The translations under genes were made by a program, and so were the position numbers. This document shows positions 1-51,064 of a DNA stretch of 64,000 bases, piece after piece (within the stretch, counting starts at the first letter, position 1; each line of letters starts with the position of its first letter). The stretch comes from Anolis sagrei (taxonomy: Eukaryota > Chordata > Lepidosauria > Squamata > Anolidae), in NCBI RefSeq assembly GCF_037176765.1, contig NC_090023.1:141003366-141067365 (forward strand). Reading direction: 5' to 3'. The notes under the pieces are model-generated. The model worked only from the letters and a program-made list of their open reading frames with translations, made no database searches and was not told where the DNA came from.

Positions 1-264
1 TGGAATTTCTAGCATTACTCTCCATTGACTAGGCTGCTGGACTCATAGTCCAACAATGTCTGGAGGCCTCCATGGTTACCACCTCTCCTGTACTGCTATA
101 TACACTGGCAAATCAAATGCTTGCCACTCTCTCTTTATCTCATCTATGGATGCATCTTCAATGTCACTTTATACCTAAGGGGTGGTGGTGAATAAGGTCT
201 ATGATAGCTATATGACACATGCAGGTGATTTGGGTTAATTTCATTAACAAAAGTCACAGTTCAC

Positions 265-612
265 CTGCCTGCCTAGCAGGTTGAAAGCAGAAATGCAAGT
301 AGATAAAATAAGTACCGCTTTTAGCGGGGAGGTAATAAAAGGAACTATTAAAGGACATCAATGGGAGGAAAGCTCCTTGGCATGGAAGATGGAGCGACAG
401 CCCCCCCCCCCCCCCAAGCCGGAGTTGAGCACAGCCTCCAAGATGCCGGAAATAAGATGGGAAAAACTGCCTTTACCTCTGCTTGTGTGTTCTGTCCTTG
501 CGAATTGTGTAATCGGCATTGAATGTTTGCCGTATGTGTGTTCTGTAACCCACTCTAAGTCCTCTTCAGGGCGAGGAGGGTGGGGTATAAATGCTGTAAA
601 TAAATACATAAA
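265..612 (+). repeat. tRNA-derived SINE body with L2-like tail
   Basis: The body motif agtagataaaataagtaccg leads into a tail (acccactctaagtcctc ... gtggggtataaatgctg, then AAATAAATA) that matches the 3' tail of the L2 LINEs in this window. The tRNA-like head is missing. A run of about 16 C lies at 400-415. Confidence 0.75.
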
Positions 613-989
613 CTAATATGAGTTAAGTATATATATGAAATGTGTTTTATAGATAGGACAGAGAGAGATTGTTTTTAAGAATTAACATTAACTCCAGAAA
701 AGATAGCGGGAAGGCATCTTTTATGTGTGTATTAGTTATCATTTCTTTTTATATTCGTTCATTCAGATTTGTGTGTAGAGATATCATATGTCATTTGTAG
801 CTTATAGTTTGTTTTTGTTATGTGTGTTATTATTATATGTATATTTTATTCAATATATTAAAAGAAAAAATAACTGTTTCTATCTCTTCAGGTCCTGATT
901 TGGGAAACCTTTCCCAATGAGGCAATGTTTCATAAATCAACACACTCAGAGGAGTAAAGGTTAATATCAATAAGAAAAACAGTTGGAGC

Positions 990-1358
990 TCAAGCTGTGG
1001 ATGGAGTGAGGTCCCGCCTAGCTTTCAACTTACCTAGCAGTCTGAAAACAATAATGTGAGTAGATAAATAGGTATCACTTTGCGGGGAGGTAAAAGGTGC
1101 CCCTGAAGACATACCAGCAATTCAATCAGGAAGGACAACAGGCTCCTCGGCGTGGAAACATGGAACAACAGCACCTCCCCATGACCGAGTCGAGCACAGC
1201 CTCCAGATGCCAGAAATGAAAAGAGGGAAGTCTTGCCTCTGTCTATATACTGTCTGTCTTTGTTTGTAAATTGTATAATGACATTGAATATTTTTCATAA
1301 ATGTATTCTCTAATTCACTTTGAGTCCCCTCGGAGAGATAGAGTGGAATATAAAGTAG

Positions 1359-1395
<37 letters not shown>
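990..1395 (+). repeat. SINE, same family as 265-612, ending in (ATT)n
   Basis: It contains tgagtagataaataggtatc, then the same L2-like tail (attcactttgagtcccctc) and a (TAT)n microsatellite at 1362-1395. The 5' head is eroded. Confidence 0.75.
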
Positions 1396-1397
<2 letters not shown>

Positions 1398-1423
1398 CAC
1401 CTCCCCTCCAGCACTGTTGTGCA

Positions 1424-1650
1424 GTATAACCCCCTTATCCAGAGATTCAATATCCACAGTTTCACTTACCCAGATGCCAAAAAATATTTACCCTGGAAGT
1501 TATGTGGGCCTCTTTAAGTCCTTCACTGCAATTCTATGGTATGCTTCCAGCTCAATAAGAGTCAGAATAAAGGGTTCACTATTATCCACGAATTCAGGAA
1601 TCCTTGGGGTGCTTGAATGTATCAACTGTGGATACATATGTCATACTGTT
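1424..1650. repeat. Possible Tigger/pogo-like miniature element
   Basis: The text ccttatccagagattcaata ... cactattatccacgaattc ... tatcaactgtggatac has the wording of pogo/Tigger-type terminal regions. I could not find clean inverted ends or a TA duplication. Confidence 0.3.
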
Positions 1651-2224
1651 CTATTATCAAAGGTATGGAAACCAAGATGATGTGAAAATAACATTAGTAA
1701 ACCCTAAAATTAAACACACATGCTGAAGTCTAAATCCTTATTTCCAGTGACAATCTTTGAATGCCCTTTATTTATTTCCAAATACATGAGGTTAATAGGG
1801 TGCTAAGCCTGAAATATTTCTGGTAGAGTTTCCCACAAATATAATCACTAAAGAACAGAAATGCCACTTTAAAAAATGCAAGTGTTGTATTTTGGAAACA
1901 AGTTCCTGGCAGCTGACCAGGTCTTGTTGCAAGGATTTTTAAAAGCCACGGAAATGTGGCTTCTTAAAATACACAGGATCGACCCTCAGTGGGATGAAAT
2001 GCACCAGGAAAAAAGGGCATCTTCTCTGAGGCAAAATGGGCAGAAACGAACCTGCCATAACTTGGCAGTGATTTCAATTAATGTTGTTAGGATTCAGTGA
2101 TGCACAGCAGGAAAAGTCTTCAAAATGTTACACTGATGCAACATTTCACAATGTCCAAGGGACTTCACACAAGTGAAATCCTTGCAACTCTGTAAGGGAG
2201 ATGGTATTGCCATTGCCATTCAAT

Positions 2225-2487
2225 GTATATGTGTGGGGATGATGACCTGATGGCAACAGTCTTGGACAGCTTAAGTGAACCATTTAAGGTGGAATCAGGT
2301 GTCAAAGAGGGATGTGTTATTGCCCCAACCTTATTCTCCATCTTCATCACTCCAATGCTTCATCTTGGTCAAAGGACATTTAACCAACTACCAAGCTTGC
2401 AAACTTTGTGTTTTGTCTGTTTGTTTGTTTGTTTTGTTAAAAATGTAATACAACTGTCTGGTTGCTCCTGACACGATAAATAAATAA
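2225..2487 (+). mobile_element. LINE fragment: RT motif joined to 3' tail (internal deletion)
   Basis: Frame at 2223 reads SEPFKVESGVKEGCVIAPTL then FSIFITPML, a reverse-transcriptase block of non-LTR elements. Near 2365 it jumps straight to the 3' tail (gcttgcaaactttgtg ... gctcctgacacgataaataa). The same tail ends the neighbouring copy at 3229-3345, so the middle of the element was lost. I do not assign the clade. Confidence 0.7.
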
Positions 2488-3345
2488 ATAAGCCACTGAT
2501 TGAGGTTCTGGGTTTGAGCCTGCCACTTTTGGACTCTCGCTTGCTGAGGTGTTCCAGCGAGTGTCTCTTTAGATCTTAGAAAACTATTTCTTGATTTAAG
2601 TCATTGACGTGCTGGCTGATATCCAAACAAGGGATGAGCTGGAGATGTCACTGCCTTGGTCCTTTCACTATTGGCTGCTACTTCCCAGCAGATGTCAGGT
2701 GGTGCAATACCGGCTAGACAGTGTAGTTTCTCCAGTGGTGTAGGGCGCAGACACCCTGTGATGATGCCGCATGTTTCATTAAGAGCCACATCTACTGTTT
2801 TAGTGTGGTGAGATATGTTCCACACTGGGCATGCATACTCAGCAGCAGAGTAGCATAGCACAAAGGCAGATGTCTTCACTGTGTCTGGTTGTGATCCCCA
2901 GGTTGTGCCAGTCAGCTTTCGTATGATATTGTTTCTAACTTTTTGCTTGATATTCAATGGATGATACCAAATGAGAGACTCCCCACTGGGCACACAGAAA
3001 TCTGGGCGACTTGGAAGGCGCTGAACCCTGAACAGACTGCGCTCTGGCACCACAAGGTGCAGAGCCAACCTTAAAAAATGGGGCTACAAAGTGGAATCCA
3101 CGACATGCGAGTGTGGAGAAGAGCAAACCACAGACCACCTACTGCAATGCAACCTGAGCCCCGCCACATGCACAATGGAGGACCTCCTTGCGGCAATGCC
3201 AGAGGCACTCCAAGTGGCCAGCTACTGGTCAAAGGGCATTTAATCAACTACCAAGCTTGCAAACTTTGTGCTTTGTTTGTTTGTTTGTTAAAAAACGCAA
3301 TACAACTGTTTGGTTTGCTCCTGACACGATGAATAAATATTGGGA
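2488..3345. mobile_element. LINE 3' end with inverted 5' segment
   Basis: Positions 2975 down to 2488 (minus) encode WYHPLNIKQKVRNNI, TVKTSAFVLCYSAAEYACPVW, LNETCGIITGCLRPTPLEKL and RLKSRNSFLRSKETLAGTP. From about 2995 the plus strand carries the next part of the same protein (KKWGYKVESTTCECGEEQTT then DHLLQCNLSPAT, with one frame change) and the 3' tail to 3345. The 5' part is thus inverted relative to the 3' part, the usual outcome of twin priming. CECGEEQTTDH looks like a C-terminal zinc-binding motif. Clade not assigned. Confidence 0.75.
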
Positions 3346-3499
3346 AATTGTTACAATGAAGCAGGGGGAATCTAGCAGGAAAAAGGAAAGTCTCTGAATT
3401 GAAGCTGCTGCTGGAGCCACAGTCCACTTTTCATCTTGAAAGTCTATGCTCGCAGGAACTGCGGAACTCCCTGCTGCGTGTTCAGATCAGCTTGAAGGC

Positions 3500-3833
3500 A
3501 GGGGCCTGCGAGCTCATCCTCAAGATGTGGCCCTGATTCCTACTATTTGGGGTCCTGGCGCTTTGTTGCAAAGGAATCTAACCCCAGAGACCCTTCTTTT
3601 CTGCACCAGAGATGGAGCAGTCCTGCTTCGCTCCCTTTTTGGCAAAGCAAGAGGCAAACGGTCCTCACTGAAAGGGCTGCCTTGTCTCCATCGTCTCGTA
3701 GCCGGTTAGGGCCTCCCCTCTTTCCCCCTTGCTCTCCCTCCCTCCCTCCCTCCTTCCTTCTCTGCGCGTCCCGTCGGGGCTGCAGGAGCCGCAGGGGGAG
3801 AAGCCGGCCGGAGGCGGACTTGGAGCTGGAAAG
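3500..3833 (+). promoter_or_regulatory. Putative CNMD promoter and 5' UTR
   Basis: This is the stretch directly before the start codon. It becomes GC-rich and contains a run of CTCCC units near 3738-3756 and a purine-rich leader (gccgcagggggagaagccgg). I see no clear TATA box, and the transcription start cannot be set from sequence alone. The call rests on position and composition. Confidence 0.4.
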
Positions 3834-43765
<39,932 letters not shown>

Positions 43766-43805
43766 AGTTGCATGGAGTTCCGGACTATGAAAAGGAAGTG
43801 AGCGT

Positions 43806-44387
43806 ATACAGGCATTCCTTAAGTTACTGTAGTAATTGTTTTGCTGTCTGTGCCCCTGTTCAAAACATTTCACCTCACTTTTTGTCCCTGTGATACCCCG
43901 TTTTGCCCAAAATAAGGCAGGTATTATATAATTTTTTGTTCCAAAAGATGTGTTAAGGCCTGTTTTCAGGAGCTGTCTTGTTTTTCTAAATTGACTTTTT
44001 AATGAACTATATCTAGGGCTTATTTTTGAAATAGGTCTTATATTTCAAGCATCCTCAAAATCCAGAAAAATCATGATAGGTCTTATTTTCGAGGTAGGTC
44101 TTATTTTGGGGGAAACAAGGTAATTGGATTTTGAGAAATTTTACTTGTTGTGGAAACAACGATTAGTGATAAAGCATCAGTTGAGACACCTTTTCCCCCC
44201 GATAACTCTTTCAGGCCACTCTGAGTCCCCTTGTGGGGAGAAGGGCGGGATAGAAATGTATGAAATAAATAAATTCAGTCATGAATCTCTTTCCTAGAGG
44301 TAGATTTCTCTCACTTCTTGTCTCACCTCTGTTCTTAACTATGAGTTGTTTGTGAGTCAGGTGTTTGTAACTCTGGGACTGCCTGTA
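43806..44387. mobile_element. Same DNA element family, copy 2, in the CNMD 3' UTR
   Basis: Ends tacaggcattccttaagtta and taactctgggactgcctgta are inverted. It contains two later insertions: a MITE at 43896-44120 and a LINE-like tail at 44214-44275 (ccactctgagtccccttgtg ... AAATAAATAAA). It begins 40 bp after the CNMD stop. Confidence 0.65.
43896..44120. mobile_element. Tc1/mariner-type MITE with TA duplication
   Basis: Ends ccccgttttgcccaaaataa and ttattttgggggaaacaagg, flanked by TA. Removing it leaves gtgaTAATTGGATT, which matches gtgaTAACTGGATT in the unfilled copy at 42760. Confidence 0.8.
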
Positions 44388-45300
44388 CTTAAAAGCCTTT
44401 CGCCATGCACCTGTGTATATGCTAATGTTTTTTTTAAATGACATCTGCTGTTGTAGATGTAAATAACATTAAAGCTTTAAATTAATATTTCATTCATTTT
44501 ACAAATGCAAAATTGAAAGTGGGTAAACTGTATTGTAAAACCATACCTTGGCAAAAATTAAGAAGAATCTATGATTAAGATTTGTCAACACAAGCGTTCA
44601 TTTACATCACCTCTCGGTGTATCAAGAGTTCCTTTAGAAATGTTTACCCAGTCCTTGTGTTACTATATAGATGTGAACATTTGTCCAGTTAGATTATTAG
44701 CTAGGCCTTTCGGGAGTACCTTTCAAAAATGTAGAACTTGACAAATAAATCATAAGTGAAGCTGCTCGCTGTTGTTATTCATATCGAACCACTAGATCAT
44801 TACAAAGCTGTTAGAAACCAATTACAGCACATTTTTCCTACTGAGCTTCTGCGGGAGGGAAGGGCAGGGCCAGAAATAGACTCATTCATCGAATCCAAAA
44901 ACTGAGGTTGCCACATGGAGTGGGTCCAACCAAAATCTGCTCAGGAAGCCATCAGATGAAAGTGGCCCAAGGTACCTGTGTCAATGCTACCTTGTTTGTT
45001 AGTAGTAAGCGTTGGCTTTCGAAGATGTTTTGGTGGAAAGTGGGTATTAGCATAATAGTTTGCAGCCTCGGGGTACATTATAATTCCAGAAGTGAGTAGA
45101 GCGTGTTCTTCTGCCAAGTAGGAACACACAGAGACATTTGAAGATAAATTGGAAACATCTGCTATCAGCTAGCTTTGTACCATTAGGCAACCATGGGGAA
45201 AGGGGAAGAAAACAGCCCTTTTTACAAATGCAGAAAGAAGAAAATGTGATAAGATACCTAAATGTTCACTATTTGAGTAAATGATTAGCAGGTTAAAATT
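44388..45300. other. CNMD 3' flank, no repeat recognised
   Basis: Holds the two poly(A) candidates of CNMD. The remaining 500 bp have no feature that I recognise. Confidence 0.35.
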
Positions 45301-45301
45301 G

Positions 45302-45530
45302 TATATATTGTCGAAGGCTTTCATGGCCAGAATCACTGGGTTGTTGTAGGTTTTTTCGGGCTATATGGCCATGGTCTAGAGGCATTCTCTCCTGACGTTT
45401 CGCCTGCATCTCTGGCAACCATCCTCAGTACCTCTGAGGATGCTTGCCATAGATGCAAGCAAAACGTCAGGAAAGAATGCCTCTAGACCATGGCCATATA
45501 GCCCAAAAAAACCCACAACCCATTGTATAT
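45302..45530. repeat. Penelope-like terminal hairpin
   Basis: The minus piece (ttgtcgaaggctttcatggc ... catctctggcaaccatcctc) is followed at once by its inverse (tctgaggatgcttgccatag ... catggccatatagcccaaaa), giving arms of about 90 bp and almost no loop. Confidence 0.8.
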
Positions 45531-45549
45531 GTCAATTAAATGTCTTAGG

Positions 45550-45925
45550 CCCCTTCCATACAGTTGAGTAAAATCCCACATTTTCTACTTTGAACTGGAA
45601 CATATGACTCACATAACCCAGTTCAAAGCAGATATTGTGTGATTTTCTGCCTTGATATTCTGGGGGCCCTTCCACGCAGCCCTATATCCCAGAATATCAA
45701 GGCAGAAAATCACACATTATTTGAATGTGGACTCAGATAATCCAGTTCAAGGCAGATATTGTGGGATTTTCAGCCTTGATATCCTGGGATATAGGGCTGT
45801 GTGGACGGGCCCTGGGTTTTATGGCTTTGTGGAAGGGCCTTCAGATAACCCAGTTCAAAGTGGATATTGTGGGATTTTCTGCCTTGACATTCTGGGTTAT
45901 ATGGTTGTGTGGAAGGGTCCTCTGA
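45550..45925. repeat. ggccccttctacac-type MITEs, compound
   Basis: ggccccttccatacagttga, gggcccttccacgcagccct, tgtgtggacgggccctgg and tgtgtggaagggtcc mark two or more copies, overlapping or nested; ttcaaagcagatattgtg-like phrases recur four times. Confidence 0.65.
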
Positions 45926-46487
45926 TGCAGTTGCAAAAGGCTCTGCCTCACTGCAGACTTACCACAAGTTCAGTGATTCATATAAATGAGTTGTAAAGAA
46001 AGGAACTGGAATGTGGGGCATATCAAGAATTATAAAGCATTAAATTTGCAAAGTAAATTGTTTCAATTATTCTTTTACAAAAATATATATTTGGGTCCTG
46101 GCACTCCTATCAGATTCATAGTTCAAAAGGACAAGCAGCATGGGAAGCATGAAAAATACAAGGCATTGGAACGGGTAGGGCTGCTGGTTTTATATCTGGA
46201 AACTAGAGATAAACATTTTAATTGGTTTGTTTTTACTCACAACAGTGGGAACTATTTTATCTGAATACAACATTTGTGCGGCTTTTTTAAAGGTAAAGGA
46301 AAAAAAGGAATCTTGTGGCACCTTTAAGGCTAAGCAATTTATTTCTTCATAAGCAATAGCCTCCATTCCCAAATGAATGTTTAAGGTCTTAGAAGGTAGT
46401 TTAAGTGATACTGGTTCATCACATTTACAATTTAAAGGCACATGGGCAAGTAGGACATGTCAATCGGAAATATAGGCACACGGGCAA
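45926..46487. other. Intergenic stretch, no feature recognised
   Basis: Nothing assigned. It contains a local duplication of gcacatgggcaag / gcacacgggcaag near 46438-46486. Confidence 0.35.
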
Positions 46488-46495
46488 GCTAGGGC

Positions 46496-47219
46496 AGCCT
46501 GGCAGTCAGAACCCCGGGGGGTCATGAGGTGGGTTTCAGAGAGTTTGCCAAAGACCATCAGAAAATATATATTTTGATGGTCTTAGGAACCCTTTTGACA
46601 GAGAAGACTGAAGATCTCTCCGCCTGTCCTTCCCTTCCTTTTTGGAAACAGACAGCAAATCCTCCCACCAAAAGGCCTCCTCCACTGTAATTGGTCTGCC
46701 TCTCAGCCAAGGAGAGGGCTGTTTCTGAGACTCCAAGCAGGAAGGGGAGAGCAGGTGTGCTTGGTGCATGGCAGCGTGGCATGCATGCGTGGGCAAGGGA
46801 GAGTATGCAAGGCTGAAGAGAGGCTTGTACCAATGAGTCCCTTCAAGGCATGGAGGTTCTGTATGGGAAGTTTGGCCCAATTCCATCATTGGTCGGGTTC
46901 AGAATGCTCTTTGGTTGTAGGTGAACTGTAAATACCAGCAACTAAAATTCCCAAATGTCAAGGTCTATTTCCCCCCAAACTCCACCAGCGTTCACATTTG
47001 GGCATATTGAGTATTTGTGCCAAGTTTGGTCCAGATCCATCATTGCATCCACAGTGCTCTCTGGATGTAGGTGAACTACAATTCCAAAACTCAAGTTCAA
47101 TGCCCATCAAACCCTTAAGTTATTAAGTAGCAAAAAAATATTATTTTATGGTTGGGGTCACCACAACATGAGGAACTGTATTAAGGGGTCATGGCATGAG
47201 GAAGGTTGAGAAACACTGG
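46496..47219. mobile_element. SPIN-like non-autonomous hAT element, diverged left end
   Basis: Right end ggttgagaaacactgg is typical; the left end is diverged. Exact duplications GCTAGGGC at 46488-46495 and 47220-47227 set the borders. The interior module gtaggtgaactgtaaatacc is shared with other copies. Confidence 0.8.
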
Positions 47220-47234
47220 GCTAGGGCATGAGTC

Positions 47235-47490
47235 TTAAGATTTATTTATTTATTTATTTATTTATTTATTTCGTATACTTCTACCCCGCCCTTCTTAACC
47301 CCTGAGGGGGGACTCAGGGCGGCTTACAAAATGGCACAATTCGATGCCTACACAATACTACAATAAACGTATAAAAACAGCAGTTAAACGGTTAAACAAT
47401 TAAAACAACAATATATATCACAGTCAATAGCCAATCTCAAGCACAGCGTTCACCAACTCAAGATGAAAATCATAGGCAATCTTATTGTTC
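47235..47490 (-). repeat. L2 LINE 3' UTR and tail
   Basis: (TTTA)n then accccgcccttcttaacccc, actcagggcggcttacaaaa and gcacaattcgatgccta, closely matching the 3' end of the full L2 at 9314-9420. Confidence 0.8.
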
Positions 47491-48584
47491 TCAAGAAAAT
47501 TGCCAAAAGTGGGAGCAACTTTTTCTCGTAGCTACTACTGGTACACACAGGCTGAACTATGGAAGATGCTATGAAAAACTTACCTGCTTGCATACATGTG
47601 AGGCAACTGAAAGATATATACACACCCAGACAATTATTTTGCTTAATGTAAGTGTCTAATGCTAGGAGACGTGAAAGTGTATTTAACTGAAACGGAGAAT
47701 GGTTAAAAGACTTCAGTTTTATTTATAGGGATGTTTTTCTCAGACAAAATAAAAACCCTTCCTACTCATGATAGAAAATGTGCTGCTAATACCCCCATTT
47801 ACTTTGATTTGCATACACTATATGCTAAGCCTACATACATTTTGTCAAAGGTTTATTTTAGCTTTTAAGAGAACTCACAAAAATGTCAGTCACAACATTT
47901 CTGTCTAGCATGCAGTTAATTGGCTGTAATTGCCATTGAAAGTGTGGAAATCCTTATTTTTAGAAGAAATTACTATGCTTTGTTTTAAAGCCTAAAGTTT
48001 AAAAACCATTTAATGCAAATGCAGAACTCCTCTGCTGGTGACACCACTTGTAGAACCTCCCATCCTACACTCATTTGTACATCAAACAACTGAAAAACTT
48101 GAAATAAGACTTAGTATTTCATCAGACTTGCATTGCCAAAATTATGAGCTAATTACAGCTCAAGTATTCAATATCCCATTTTCGGGGGGGGGGGGGGGAG
48201 GTGGGTGCAACTTGCAGTTGACATCTTACTAATAATCAATCATTAGGTAACACATTGACTACAGCAAATATTTTGATTACTAAATTCAGACCACTAAAGA
48301 ATGGCTTAGTAAAATAAAACGTACGACCGACCAACCAACATACAACCAAGTTAGGAAAGTCTAAGTTTTTGAACTAGGCACAAACTGTTAAGAAATGTAT
48401 TTTCTATTTAAGGTTCTTTCATAAGCTGTTGGACCAGTTGCCATTTAATCTGTACCAAGATATATCCAAAGTAGAAATGTTTAATTAGATCATTCTCATA
48501 TTAGGTATTTATTTCTATTATGTTTTCCAATTACACAAAACAAGGCATGTAGTTTTTTGATAGTCCACTCTTTTAAATTAATTT
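47491..48584. other. Intergenic stretch, repeat-poor
   Basis: About 1.1 kb with only a G run (48184-48198). No gene or repeat family that I recognise. Confidence 0.4.
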
Positions 48585-48838
48585 TTGTCATGTCAGGAGT
48601 GACTTGAGAAACTGCAAGTCACTTCTGGTGTTAGAATATTGGCCGTCTGCAAGGACATTGCCCAGGGGATGCCTGGATGTTTTTCCACCCTTGTGGAAGG
48701 CTTCTCTCATGTCCCTGCATGGAGAGCTGGAGCTGATAGAGGGAGCTCATCCGTGCTCTCTCTGGATCGAACCTGCAGCCTGTCGGTCTTCACTCCTGCC
48801 AGCAAAAGAGTTTAACCCACTGTGCCACCGGGGGGTTC
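48585..48838 (-). repeat. tRNA-derived SINE with ctcctgacatgac-type tail
   Basis: The minus strand runs from the head (ggtggcacagtgggttaaac) to the tail (caagtcactcctgacatgac); near complete. Confidence 0.8.
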
Positions 48839-49149
48839 CGGTTTTAAATTATTTTAAATTATAACTGGAACCCATTAATCTGATACATGATTTTTTTTTT
48901 ACCATATGTTGAATTGATGGATTCTGGTTGACTATTAATTAAAAAGACTTGAAAGAGCAGAAGTGGGATGACTCCAGGACTGACTCCTTTCTTGCGCACA
49001 CTCCTCCCACCAAGATAAATCAGCCATTGTTAGAGATCCTGAACCACCAGAATTGCAGAAGAAAAAGCAAGGATTTCCTCTTCAGAGTTGTTCTTCGCTG
49101 TTTGTTTTAACTTCGCTATTGTAACCCAATAGATTCCATCAAAAACAAT

Positions 49150-49662
49150 CCCAGGCAAAAATATCATTGTAGGCTATCATTCGTGCCAGAGTATGATTGT
49201 CTTCCAAGGTGGAGTCTTGGTGGTGAATCTGTAAGTGATTGTAGAGATCTATTCTAGATGCATGTGGTCTTTCGCAATGAGGACATACATTTCTAGGTGG
49301 AAGATGGTCCCAACAAGAATTTGCTTAACATGCCTTCTGGTTGACATGTTTTTCTTTCACCTTTTATTCATCCTTCTTCAAAATCCACAGCACTGTTGGG
49401 AACAGCTGACCTCCAGTTAGAACGTTGGAGGGCCATGGCTTCCCAGTTCTCGGTGTTTATTCCACATTTTTAAGGTTAGCTTTAAGCTCGTCTTTAAATC
49501 TCTCCTGCTCTTCACTGACATTCCGTTTTCCATTTTTGAGCTGAGAGTAGAGTAATTGCTTTGAGAGACAATGTTTGGGTATTCAGACAACATGGCTAGT
49601 CCAGTAAAGTTGATGGACATACACTGTTCATTTATAATTTTTCTCAAATTTGAGCAAGCCAT
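49150..49662 (-). mobile_element. LINE C-terminal fragment with zinc-finger-like motif
   Basis: The minus strand encodes KSRRDLKTSLKLTLKMWNKH then RELGSHGPPTF and, further on and in another frame, RNVCPHCERPHASRIDLYNH then LQIHH, a C-x2-C...H...H finger typical of some LINE C-termini. Stops lie between them. Clade not assigned. Confidence 0.55.
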
Positions 49663-49716
49663 ATAAGGGGAAAGCAGGACTCCTCATCAAGACAGTCCAA
49701 AATCCCTCACAGTTAT

Positions 49717-50272
49717 TTGACAACAGCCAGCTTCAACTTATTCTGGGATGAAGATCTAGCATGGAGGAGTCAAATAGTGTGGGAAACAATGCATTTCAGG
49801 GGAACTGTATTAATGATTTCTGTACTCAAAAGTGAAAATAAGGATCAAGTAAATAAAAATCTTCTACTGTTCATGGCATGTGCCCCAAGACTAAAAATAG
49901 AGAAAACCTATAGGAAAGTTAAAGAGTCTGACAATAAAGAAATGATTAAGAGAATATGGGAGATAACTCTATTGGAAATGTTACACTATACATTAAGATT
50001 AGCAAAAGGAGAATTGCAAGAAGATGTATTTGGTAGCACTTAGAAACCATTTATTATCTTAAGGTGTTAAAAACAATGGTGAATTTAATCCACCAAAAGC
50101 AAGTAAGACTGTGGTTGAGCAATGAATGAATACATTACAATAATTATATGTAAAGGATAAAATTTGAATAATGTAGAAGTAATAGAATTGACAGTGTTGT
50201 ATTTTTATAATCTGAGTAATGGGAGGCTTGGGAGGGGATATAGATCTGGAAATAGAAGATGTGAGAAGACAA
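49717..50272 (+). mobile_element. Possible L1/Tx1-like LINE 3' end
   Basis: The frame to 50041 ends in WEITLLEMLHYTLRLAKGE then LQEDVF, like the C-terminal region of L1-type ORF2. AT-rich UTR-like sequence follows. The match is by memory of motif shape only. Confidence 0.4.
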
Positions 50273-50544
50273 TGGTATTGTGTTTTAAATGTTTAAATAA
50301 TAACAGAAAGGTTAGGGACCAGAACACTGTTAACTAATATTCATTATGTTTCCACATTTCAACAGTTTTCCATTTTTGACAGTGTTCTGGTGCAAGGGAC
50401 CCCTTTATATTGTCCTATGTTTACACAGCATGTCAAATTGCATTATGAATCAAAGGGATAACAGGATTATCCATAAGCTACATAAAACTAGAACTATTAG
50501 AAAAAACATTTTGACAGAAAATTATGAGTCTGGTTTCTTTATGG

Positions 50545-50962
50545 AAAAGTTATATATTTACAGCTTTATTTGAATGCATTTAACCAGCAAACAACTTTAA
50601 AGTCACCAAATAAATTATTAAAAGGAATTGTGTACATTAATAAGGCCATATTCCTATAAAGTTGAATTAGAGTCCTTGCTAACCTTCCAAAGATATAGCC
50701 AGTACTGCCAAGCCAGAAGAAAATGTGTGTCATAGTAAGTTCAGATTATAACCAAAAAACCCCTTCAAGGACAATAGTAATGAGGCTTCAACTCCTGATT
50801 ACACCTCTATACTCTGCAAAGAAAAAGTTGTCCTAAAGCATGTAAAGATAAGATAGGAATAGTCTCCACATGAACATTCAGTGCTTTAGTTTCAAGGATG
50901 CTGTGTCCACACACAATGGTAAATATATAAATACAAGCAGCACAGAATGGCACACAAGGAAG
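50545..50962 (-). other. SUGT1: SUGT1 3' UTR with AATAAA
   Basis: On the minus strand an AATAAA lies at 50570-50565, about 390 nt after the stop, which makes this the likely end of the last exon. The sequence is AT-rich and contains no repeat that I recognise. Confidence 0.5.
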
Positions 50963-51064
50963 TTAGTATTTCTTCCATTCCATGTCATCTGGAGGATTGA
51001 CTTCGACTTTCCTTTTACCAACGTCAGACCAGTTTGTGCTCAGAACTGTCCCACCAGACTCCAT
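50963..51064 (-). CDS. SUGT1: SUGT1 last coding exon
   Basis: 33 codons plus [23 protein letters not shown], then [13 protein letters not shown]. It follows a TTTTGCAG acceptor in phase 0. It is too short to appear as a sizeable ORF but matches the human SGT1 C-terminus almost residue for residue. Confidence 0.96.
   Translation of the reverse strand: MESGGTVLSTNWSDVGKRKVEVNPPDDMEWKKY

Larger units (their letters stand above)
43766..44749 (+). other. CNMD: CNMD 3' UTR with candidate poly(A) signals
   Basis: Two signals lie downstream of the stop: ATTAAA at 44468-44473 and AATAAA at 44744-44749, the latter followed by the T/G-rich tgttgttattc near 44771. An AATAAA near 44269 lies inside a transposon tail. 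From 43806 to 44387 the UTR is a DNA transposon with two further insertions, so most of it is repeat-derived. Confidence 0.5.
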
